Shown here in pieces: positions 1 through 4,801 of a DNA stretch of 5,051 nt. The notes beneath the pieces were generated by a model, which was not told the origin of the DNA, did not search any database, and saw only the letters and a program-made list of their open reading frames with translations. Position numbers and translations under genes: made by a program. The DNA is from Planctomycetota bacterium (GTDB taxonomy: Bacteria; Planctomycetota; UBA11346), in assembly GCA_013816415.1 (NCBI GenBank), contig JACDEN010000258.1:1-5051 (forward strand). The letters run 5' to 3'. The number at the start of each line of letters is the position of its first letter. Position 1 is the stretch's first letter.

Positions 1-396
1 CGACGCGCGCTCGACGATACGGCGCCGGATCAGGAATGGATTGCGCACCCGTTTCGACGGATTGACCTCCCCGCGCCTGCCGGGACGGATCCACCGGAAA
101 CCGAGCTCGCGCAGGTAGCGGTACACCCCGAAGAGCACGCTGCGCGGATTCGCTCCGGCGATGCGGCATCCCTCGGCGTCGGGCACGATCGCGAACCAGT
201 CGTTGTCTCCGAGATCAGCTGGCGTGGCGACGCCGAGGTCGCTCGCGAGACCGAGCCGGAAGGAGCGTTCGCCGGCTCGCATCCGCGCGCCGATGCGGAC
301 GCGCCCGCCAGTGGCGATACGCAGATGACGCGCGAGTTCGCGCGCGGCGAAGCGCATGGTGCGTACATTGGGGGTGAGGATCACAGTCGGCGTCAT
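1..396 (-). CDS. Glycoside hydrolase with GH67N/DUF4838-type N-terminal domain (partial, 3' end outside window)
   Basis: Reading leftward from ATG at 396-394, 132 codons stay open to the window edge, so only the N-terminus is present. Residues 14-31 (MRFAARELARHLRIATGG) match the helix that opens the alpha-glucuronidase/hexosaminidase-like N-terminal domain. DNDWFAIV (64-71) and then IAGANPRSVLFGVYRYL (80-96) with LGFRWIRPG (99-107) match its hallmark pattern 'IxGxxxRGxLxGVYxFLxxLGxRWxxPG'. This accessory domain precedes the catalytic barrel in GH67 enzymes and in the DUF4838 family, which probably hydrolyse glucuronide or amino-sugar linkages. The catalytic part is not in view, so specificity is unknown. 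The start is supported by AGGGA six bases upstream. No signal peptide is visible, which suggests a cytoplasmic enzyme acting on imported oligosaccharides. It diverges from the dehydrogenase operon and probably shares its control region. Domain call fairly sure; GH67 versus DUF4838 not resolvable. Confidence 0.72.
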   Translation of the reverse strand, partial: MTPTVILTPNVRTMRFAARELARHLRIATGGRVRIGARMRAGERSFRLGLASDLGVATPADLGDNDWFAIVPDAEGCRIAGANPRSVLFGVYRYLRELGFRWIRPGRRGEVNPSKRVRNPFLIRRRIVERAS

Positions 397-411
397 GGCT
401 GTCCCTGATTG

Positions 412-430
412 GCCCGGGGGCGGCCCGGGC
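412..430. promoter_or_regulatory. GC-only hairpin upstream of the glycosidase start
   Basis: GCCCGGG (412-418) and CCCGGGC (424-430) form a perfect 7-bp stem around a 5-base loop. It ends 16 bases before the glycosidase ATG, so in the leftward transcript it would fold in the 5' leader just upstream of the ribosome site. It could also be a protein-binding palindrome or chance in GC-rich DNA. The symmetry is seen directly; function is unknown. Confidence 0.3.
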
Positions 431-494
431 GGTGGTGGCGCCATCCTATGGGTGCAACTGCGCACGAAAGGCCAAAAAGATAGCAAGCGCAGGC

Positions 495-522
495 ATGTCA
501 TCGACGGACTCTCGTGCATAAT
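495..522 (+). promoter_or_regulatory. Candidate sigma-70-type promoter for the rightward operon
   Basis: CATAAT (517-522) matches the -10 consensus at five of six bases. ATGTCA (495-500), 16 bases upstream, matches the -35 consensus TTGACA at four of six. Transcription would start near 529, leaving a leader of about 35 bases before the dehydrogenase ATG. This is the best promoter-like element in the gap, but it is judged by eye only. Confidence 0.35.
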
Positions 523-543
523 GCCGGTAATCACCAACGGCAT
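521..543. promoter_or_regulatory. Inverted repeat overlapping the predicted transcription start (candidate operator)
   Basis: ATGCCG (521-526) and CGGCAT (538-543) are perfect inverted arms with an 11-base spacer. A second, offset pair CGGTA (525-529) and TACCG (543-547) overlaps it. The position, directly downstream of the -10 candidate and just before the ribosome site, suits a repressor operator or an alternative leader hairpin. The arms are short, so chance cannot be excluded. Confidence 0.3.
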
Positions 544-550
544 ACCGCCG

Positions 551-557
551 AGAAGGA
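551..557 (+). promoter_or_regulatory. Ribosome binding site fixing the dehydrogenase start at 565
   Basis: AGAAGGA lies seven bases before the ATG at 565. An in-frame ATG at 514 would add 17 residues with no family resemblance, would put the ribosome site inside the gene and would overlap the -10 candidate. The 565 start leaves only five residues before the first Rossmann strand, as usual in the family. Confidence 0.7.
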
Positions 558-564
558 CCGGGAC

Positions 565-1650
565 ATGAGCAAGATTCGCCTTGGATTCGTCGGTGTCGGC
601 GGCATGGGCCAGATGGCCCATCTGCGCAACTACGTCATGGCCGCCGAATGCGAGGTGGTCGCGATCGCCGAGTTGCGCGACCAGATGCGCGCCCAGGTCC
701 AGGCACGTTACGCCATTCCGCGCGCGTACGCTGACCATCGCGAACTGCTCGCCAAGGAGAAGGTCGACGGCATCGTCGCCATCCAGCCCTTCGGCATCCA
801 TGGCCAGCTGATCCCGCAGCTCTTCTCGGCGAAGGTCCCGGTCATCACCGAGAAGCCGATCGGCCGCTCGCTCGAGGCCGCCGACACCATCATCTCGGCC
901 GCCAAGAAGGCCAAGACGCCGGTCTACATCGCTTACCACAAGCGCAGCGATCCCGCCACCGTCCATGCCAAGGCGCTGATCAACGAGTGGAAGGCGACCG
1001 GCGAGATGGGCGCGATGAAATACGTCCGCGTGGCGATGCCGCCGGGCGACTGGATGGCCGGCGGATTCTCGCAGTGCATCCACACCGATGATCCGTACCC
1101 GAAGTCGGATCAGGATCCCAAGCCGGCCTGCATGGATGAGCAGACCGCGAACGACCACGAGTCGTTCGTCAATTATTACATCCACCAGGTCAATCTGCTG
1201 CGCCACCTCTACGGCGAGGACTACGAGGTGCGCTACGCCGATCCGTCGGGCGTGCTGATGGCGGTGCAGTCCGCCAGCGGCGTCGCCGGCGCCCTCGAGA
1301 TGGCGACCCATCGCACCACCATCGACTGGCAGGAGCATGCCTTCGTCGGATTCGAGAAGGGCTGGATCCGCATCGATCTGCCCGCGCCGATGGCGATCGA
1401 CCGCCCGGGCACGGTGACGGTGTTCAAGGACCCCGGCAAAGGGGCTGCGCCCAGCACCACCTCGCCGACCTTGCCGCTGCGCCATGCGATGCGCGACCAG
1501 GCCGAGAACTTCGTCAAGGCCATCCGCGGCGAGACCACCCCGCTGTGCACCGCCGAAGAGGCGCGCTTCGACCTGACCATCGCCAAGCGCTACATCGAGC
1601 TGATCGGCGAGGGCAAGGCGCTGAAGGCCAAGACCGCGACGGCGCGCTGA
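565..1650 (+). CDS. Gfo/Idh/MocA family NAD(P)-dependent oxidoreductase (first of two)
   Basis: A 361-residue sugar or cyclitol dehydrogenase of normal family length. The N-terminal Rossmann fold shows IRLGFVGVGGMGQ, with dinucleotide-binding glycines G10, G12 and G15. The active-site EKP is at 96-98 (Lys97 the expected catalytic lysine), followed by YHKRSDP (124-130), equivalent to the family's 'GYxxRxxP' strand. The C-terminal alpha/beta domain carries YIHQVNLL (205-212): His207 fits the catalytic histidine, but the usual HxxD aspartate is Asn210. An acidic, Asp/Pro-rich insertion (about 159-200, including Cys171 and Cys189) precedes that histidine and may shape the substrate pocket. Members oxidise or reduce one hydroxyl of a sugar, inositol or glycoside; the substrate is not predictable here. 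No Tat or Sec leader is visible, so it should be cytosolic. First gene of the operon; the stop lies seven bases before the propeller gene, implying co-translation. Family call very sure. Confidence 0.93.
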   Translation: MSKIRLGFVGVGGMGQMAHLRNYVMAAECEVVAIAELRDQMRAQVQARYAIPRAYADHRELLAKEKVDGIVAIQPFGIHGQLIPQLFSAKVPVITEKPIGRSLEAADTIISAAKKAKTPVYIAYHKRSDPATVHAKALINEWKATGEMGAMKYVRVAMPPGDWMAGGFSQCIHTDDPYPKSDQDPKPACMDEQTANDHESFVNYYIHQVNLLRHLYGEDYEVRYADPSGVLMAVQSASGVAGALEMATHRTTIDWQEHAFVGFEKGWIRIDLPAPMAIDRPGTVTVFKDPGKGAAPSTTSPTLPLRHAMRDQAENFVKAIRGETTPLCTAEEARFDLTIAKRYIELIGEGKALKAKTATAR

Positions 1651-1657
1651 GACGACC

Positions 1658-2755
1658 ATGCCGCTGAAATTCACCCGCAAGCTGATCGCCTCCGAGAGCT
1701 TCGAGTCCGCCGGCGTCTTCGACGTCAACGGAGACGGCGTGCTCGACATCGTCTCAGGGGCGTACTGGTACGAAGGTCCTGACTTCGTGAAGCGCCACTA
1801 CATCGGCGAGATCAAGCGCCATGGAGAGTACTTCGACGACTTCTCGACCATCCATCTGGACATCGACGGCGACGGCCGCATGGACTACATCACCGGCGGC
1901 TGGTGGGGCGGCAACCTGCGCTGGCGGCAGAATCCCGGCGATCCGAACCACGAATGGAAGGAGCACGTGCTCGCCGAGGTGGGCAATGTCGAGACCACGC
2001 GCGCCTGGGACGTCGACGGCGACGGCGAGATCGAGATCGTCCCCAACACGCCCGGCCATCCGCTGTGCTTCTACAAGCTGATCAAGGATGCGGCCGGGCG
2101 CGGCACCGGGAAATTCTCGAAGCACGCGGTCACGACCAGCGGCGGGCACGGCCATGGCCTCGGCTTCGGCGACATCAACGGCGACGGCCGCGGCGATTTC
2201 ATCGTCACAGACGGCTGGATCGAGGCGCCCAAGGACCCCCTCACCGGGACCTGGATCCATCACAAGGAATTCGACCTCGGGAGCGCATCGGTGCCGATCA
2301 TCGTCGCCGACGTCAACGGCGACGGCCTCAACGACCTGATCGTCGGCCAGGCGCACGGCTACGGCCTCGACTGGTGGGAGCAGCGCATGGATGGCGGCAG
2401 GCGCAGCTGGATCAAGCACGCGATCGATCCCTACAATTCCCAGTACCACGACATGCAGTGGGTCGACATCGACGGCGATGGGAAGCCTGAGCTGGTGACC
2501 GGCAAGCGCTTCCGCGCGCACAACGACAACGACGCCGGCGCGCACGACGATGTCGGCATCTACTACTTCAAGTGGAACGGCGAATCGTTCTCGAAGCAGG
2601 TGATCGCGCATGGGCCCTTCTCCGGCGGCTCGTCGGGCGGAGCAGGCTGCGGCATCCACTTCGCGGTCGCCGATCTGCGCGGCAGCGGCCGACTGGACAT
2701 CGTCGCTCCCGGCAAGGACGGATTGAAGATCTTCTTCAACGATGGCATGGCGTGA
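1658..2755 (+). CDS. Seven-repeat FG-GAP/VCBS beta-propeller protein without a visible signal peptide; possible sugar dehydratase/lyase
   Basis: A 365-residue protein built of seven FG-GAP-like repeats. The calcium-binding-type loops DxNGDGxxD start at residues 22, 68, 118, 172, 218, 270 and 339. Spacing is 46-54 residues except the last (69), and the seventh loop is degenerate (DLRGSGRLD). Seven repeats suggest a closed seven-bladed propeller. Aromatic-rich strands (AYWYEG, GGWWGGN, GLDWWEQ) and histidines near the inner strands (H66, H164, H166, H264, H334) are notable. FG-GAP proteins are usually exported, yet the N-terminus MPLKFTRKLIASESF has no hydrophobic core. The start is supported by the tight junction; no strong ribosome site, so coupling to the upstream stop is likely. 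Fungal aldos-2-ulose dehydratase has a related catalytic seven-bladed propeller with a metal at the bottom of its cleft. Together with the dehydrogenase and epimerase neighbours this suggests a metal-dependent sugar dehydratase or lyase. Fold sure, function inferred; a non-catalytic binding protein is the alternative. Confidence 0.85.
   Translation: MPLKFTRKLIASESFESAGVFDVNGDGVLDIVSGAYWYEGPDFVKRHYIGEIKRHGEYFDDFSTIHLDIDGDGRMDYITGGWWGGNLRWRQNPGDPNHEWKEHVLAEVGNVETTRAWDVDGDGEIEIVPNTPGHPLCFYKLIKDAAGRGTGKFSKHAVTTSGGHGHGLGFGDINGDGRGDFIVTDGWIEAPKDPLTGTWIHHKEFDLGSASVPIIVADVNGDGLNDLIVGQAHGYGLDWWEQRMDGGRRSWIKHAIDPYNSQYHDMQWVDIDGDGKPELVTGKRFRAHNDNDAGAHDDVGIYYFKWNGESFSKQVIAHGPFSGGSSGGAGCGIHFAVADLRGSGRLDIVAPGKDGLKIFFNDGMA
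1721..2698 (+). repeat. Seven intragenic FG-GAP/VCBS loop repeats
   Basis: Near-identical DNA units coding for the calcium-type loop begin at 1721, 1859, 2009, 2171, 2309, 2465 and 2672, of the form GAC-rTC-rAC-GGC-GAC-GGC. The first six keep the motif closely in DNA as well as protein; the seventh has lost two of the ligand positions. This marks the blades of the propeller and also explains the long, low-complexity open frame on the opposite strand. Confidence 0.85.
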
Positions 2756-2776
2756 ACGCCGCGGCCCCCTTCCTCG

Positions 2777-2803
2777 AACCACCAACCACCAACCACCAAC
2801 CAC
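2777..2803 (+). repeat. AACCACC heptamer tandem repeat (3.9 copies) between propeller and epimerase genes
   Basis: Three perfect AACCACC units plus AACCAC occupy 27 of the 63 bases between the propeller stop and the epimerase start. The transcript would be G-free and unstructured here. The complementary strand reads GGTTGGTGG in series, with eight GG pairs able to form a two-tier G-quadruplex. Heptamer arrays of this kind turn up between genes in assorted GC-rich bacteria, from general recollection; their role is not known to me. The array ends 15 bases before the epimerase ATG. Confidence 0.9.
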
Positions 2804-2818
2804 GAATCGGCTCCCCAC

Positions 2819-3700
2819 ATGAAATACGGCATGAACCTGCTGCTCTGGACCGACGACGCCACCAAGGAGGACTTCTTCCCGGTGCTCGAGCGGCTGAAGA
2901 AGATGGGCTTCGACGGCGTCGAGATCCCCGTGTTCGATCTGGATCCGGCCAAATACGCCAAGCTGGGCAAGCGCCTCGATGCGATCGGCCTCCAGCGCAC
3001 GGCGGTCACGGTGCGCACCGTCGACGACAACCCCATCAGCCCCGACCGCGCCGTGCGCGAGAAGGGCGTGGCGATGAACAAGGCGGTCCTCGACTGCTGC
3101 CAGGCCGGCGGCATGAAGCTGCTGGTCGGACCCTATTACGCCGCCCTCGGCCACTTCACCGGCCGCGGTCCCACCGCGCAGGAATGGTCGCACGGCGTCG
3201 AGAGCATGAGGCAGGTCGCCGTCCACGCCGAGACCTGCGGCGTCACCCTGGCGCTCGAGCCGCTCAACCGATTCGAAATCTACCTGCTGAATTCAGCGGC
3301 TGACGGCGCGCGCTTCGTACGCGAGGTCGCGCATCCGCGCTGCCGGCTGATGTACGACACCTTCCACGCGAACATCGAGGAGAAGAGCATCAGCTCCGCG
3401 ATCGCCGGGTGCGCCTCGGAACTCGCGCACGTGCACATCTCGGAGAACGACCGCTCCACGCCCGGACGCGGCCAAGTGAACTGGGCCGAATCCTTCGACG
3501 CCCTGCAGCGCATTGGCTACGACGGCTGGCTGACCATCGAGGCGTTCGGCCAAGCCCTGCCTGCGCTCGCGGCCGCGACCAAGATCTGGCGCCCGATGTT
3601 CGAGAATGAGGAGAAGCTCGCCGCTGACGGCCTCGCGTTCATGCAGCGCGAATGGACGCGGCGGTCGTCCTCGCCGCTCGCCGCCCGCAAGGCGGGCTGA
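2819..3700 (+). CDS. D-tagatose/D-psicose 3-epimerase family sugar epimerase (TIM barrel)
   Basis: A 293-residue single-domain xylose-isomerase-like TIM barrel, close to the roughly 290 residues of ketohexose 3-epimerases. The metal quartet is Glu147 (LALEPLN), Asp180 (MYDTFH), His206 (HVHISEND) and Glu241 (TIEAFG); Glu153, His183 and Arg212 fit the substrate contacts. All seven sit exactly five positions before the known residues of Pseudomonas cichorii D-tagatose 3-epimerase (E152, D185, H211, E246, E158, H188, R217), so the active site appears intact. The family inverts C3 of free ketoses through an enediolate, using Mn2+ or Co2+. In this operon it may instead act on a keto-sugar made by the dehydrogenase and propeller enzymes. 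The start at 2819 gives the expected beta-strand MKYGMNLLLW; an alternative ATG at 2831 would cut it. No Shine-Dalgarno sequence precedes it, and a heptamer repeat lies just upstream. The last ~15 residues are a basic, probably disordered tail. Exact substrate unknown. Confidence 0.9.
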   Translation: MKYGMNLLLWTDDATKEDFFPVLERLKKMGFDGVEIPVFDLDPAKYAKLGKRLDAIGLQRTAVTVRTVDDNPISPDRAVREKGVAMNKAVLDCCQAGGMKLLVGPYYAALGHFTGRGPTAQEWSHGVESMRQVAVHAETCGVTLALEPLNRFEIYLLNSAADGARFVREVAHPRCRLMYDTFHANIEEKSISSAIAGCASELAHVHISENDRSTPGRGQVNWAESFDALQRIGYDGWLTIEAFGQALPALAAATKIWRPMFENEEKLAADGLAFMQREWTRRSSSPLAARKAG

Positions 3701-3748
3701 CCGCTCGGTCCGCGGAATCGAACCGTCACCTTCCGCAGGCGGGTGGCG
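3683..3748. terminator. Hairpin cluster at the convergent junction (possible bidirectional terminator)
   Basis: Two operons end here face to face, with 48 bases between stop codons. GCCCGC-AAG-GCGGGC (3683-3697) overlaps the last codons of the epimerase. GACCG-CT-CGGTC (3699-3710) follows at its stop codon. GCGGAA (3712-3717) pairs with TTCCGC (3731-3736) across a 13-base loop. None is followed by a T-run on either strand, so a classical intrinsic terminator is not shown. The stems may instead slow polymerase or act with Rho. Confidence 0.35.
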
Positions 3749-4801
3749 TCAACTCGCCGCCGCGCGCATCACGGCAGCCGGCAGTTCGAAGCTGCCGTTC
3801 GGCGTCCGCGCCACCGCATCGACGATCTCCATCGCCCATAGGCCTTCCTCCGGCGAGGGCCACGGGTCGCGGCGATCGCGCACCGAGTCGACGAATTCCC
3901 GCACCGCTCCAACGAAGCCCTGGAAGAAGTGCCGGGTCTGACCCATGTTCGGGATGGCGTAATCGGGCCGCCAGATCTGGATGTCGCCGAGGGTGAGCCG
4001 TGGAGCGATATCGGCCAGCGAGGGCGCGAGCAGGTCGATTCCGTTGTCTCCCTGGCGGTGCAGCTCGAGGTGCTGGACGTTGTCGACCACCAGCAACGCG
4101 TTGTCATCCCCCATGGTTCCGGAGAGCTCGAGCCGTTCCTGGATGCGCGGCTGAGCCGAATCGAGCGTGAGCTGGAACAGGCGGTCGTCCGCGTAGCGGA
4201 AGGTCAGGGCGACGGAGCAGCGGCCGCGGCCGGTGACCGAGCGCGCGTCGACGCCGAGCGGGCGGCCGAAGAGCGCGATCGCGAGATCGATCGCATGCAC
4301 CGACATCACCAGCAGCATGTCGGAAAGTTCATTGCTCGCCCAGTGGCCGTACTTGAGCCACCCCATGCGCGGCGCGAACGCCCGAGAGCGGATGAGCTCG
4401 CGGGCGTGGGCGTAGGGCGCGCCGAAGCGCTTCATGTACCCGGTCATCAGGAAGGTGCCGTGGCTGCGCGCGATCGCCACCAGCTCGCGCGCCTGAGCGA
4501 GAGTCGGCGCCGTCGGCTTCTCGACGTAGATCGGGATCCCGCGCGCGAGGACCTGCCTGCCGATCTCGTAATGGATCGAGGCGGGACCGACGATGATCAC
4601 GCCATCGGGACGACGCTCGTCGAGCATGGCGCGCCAATCGGTATGCACGGTCGCTCCCCCGTGCAGGCGGGCATTGCGCTCGGCCAGGCCGCGGTCGAGG
4701 TCGCACACCGCGTCGAGCACGCAGTCGGCGTAGGCCAGGCATGGGTGGATGTTGTTGGTGGCGTGCGTGCCGCAGCCGATCACCGCGATGCGCGGGCTCA
4801 C
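3749..4801 (-). CDS. Gfo/Idh/MocA family NAD(P)-dependent oxidoreductase (second of two)
   Basis: A 350-residue dehydrogenase, normal for the family. The Rossmann start is RIAVIGCGTHATNNIHP, with G9 and G11 present but alanine (A14) at the third glycine position. EKP is at 94-96 (Lys95 expected catalytic), the GYMKRF strand at 121-126, and SVHAIDLAIALFG at 167-179 carries the classic HxxD pair His169/Asp172. The C-terminal half ends in the family's usual 'HFFxGFxxAVREF' and 'SPEEGLxAMEIVDAV' helices. It is only distantly like the other dehydrogenase here: it lacks the acidic insertion, keeps the HxxD Asp and differs at the third glycine, so the two probably use different substrates or directions. 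The start is GTG at 4801, preceded by GGAG at 4812-4809 with seven bases spacing. It overlaps the stop of the upstream isomerase gene by GTGA, implying translational coupling. No export signal is visible. Substrate unknown. Confidence 0.92.
   Translation of the reverse strand: MSPRIAVIGCGTHATNNIHPCLAYADCVLDAVCDLDRGLAERNARLHGGATVHTDWRAMLDERRPDGVIIVGPASIHYEIGRQVLARGIPIYVEKPTAPTLAQARELVAIARSHGTFLMTGYMKRFGAPYAHARELIRSRAFAPRMGWLKYGHWASNELSDMLLVMSVHAIDLAIALFGRPLGVDARSVTGRGRCSVALTFRYADDRLFQLTLDSAQPRIQERLELSGTMGDDNALLVVDNVQHLELHRQGDNGIDLLAPSLADIAPRLTLGDIQIWRPDYAIPNMGQTRHFFQGFVGAVREFVDSVRDRRDPWPSPEEGLWAMEIVDAVARTPNGSFELPAAVMRAAAS

Larger units (their letters stand above)
397..564. promoter_or_regulatory. 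Divergent intergenic control region
   Basis: These 168 bases separate the leftward glycosidase from the rightward dehydrogenase operon, so they should carry promoters for both. They include a GC-rich hairpin next to the glycosidase start, a short GTGC-N6-GCAC inverted repeat (452-465), an A-rich stretch (467-482), a -10-like CATAAT and a further inverted repeat just before the dehydrogenase. No regulator gene lies in the window. A minus-strand -10 candidate TAGGAT (448-443) has no convincing -35 partner. Co-regulation of both sides by one carbohydrate-responsive factor is an inference. Confidence 0.5.

Noticed and set aside
30..368. A 112-codon minus-strand frame at the left end
   Set aside because: Ser/Arg/Pro/Ala-rich with no family resemblance. 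The neighbouring minus frame, open from 396 to the edge, carries the glycosidase domain signature instead.
449..475. Possible sigma-54 promoter on the minus strand (TGGC ... TTGCA)
   Set aside because: The spacing between the two elements is 13 bases rather than the roughly 7 required.
514..564. Upstream in-frame ATG that would extend the first dehydrogenase by 17 residues
   Set aside because: The extension has no family match, has no ribosome site of its own and overlaps the promoter-like element. AGAAGGA is correctly placed for the ATG at 565.
1903..2490. A 195-codon plus-strand frame inside the propeller gene
   Set aside because: Arg-rich shifted reading of the repeat DNA. The in-frame propeller is unbroken and shows no frameshift.
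1754..3226. A 490-codon open frame on the minus strand, opposite the propeller and epimerase genes
   Set aside because: It is the mirror of the repeated GAC/GGC/GTC codons of the FG-GAP loops (it reads as AVAVDV-like repeats) and spans a gene boundary. The plus-strand frames have clear family motifs.
3714..3724. Minus-strand GGTTCGATTCC, resembling a tRNA T-arm, in the convergent gap (possible tRNA remnant or attachment site)
   Set aside because: The flanking bases pair at only three of five T-stem positions, no matching acceptor arm or CCA is present, and the gap is too short for a tRNA. No integrase or mobile gene is nearby.
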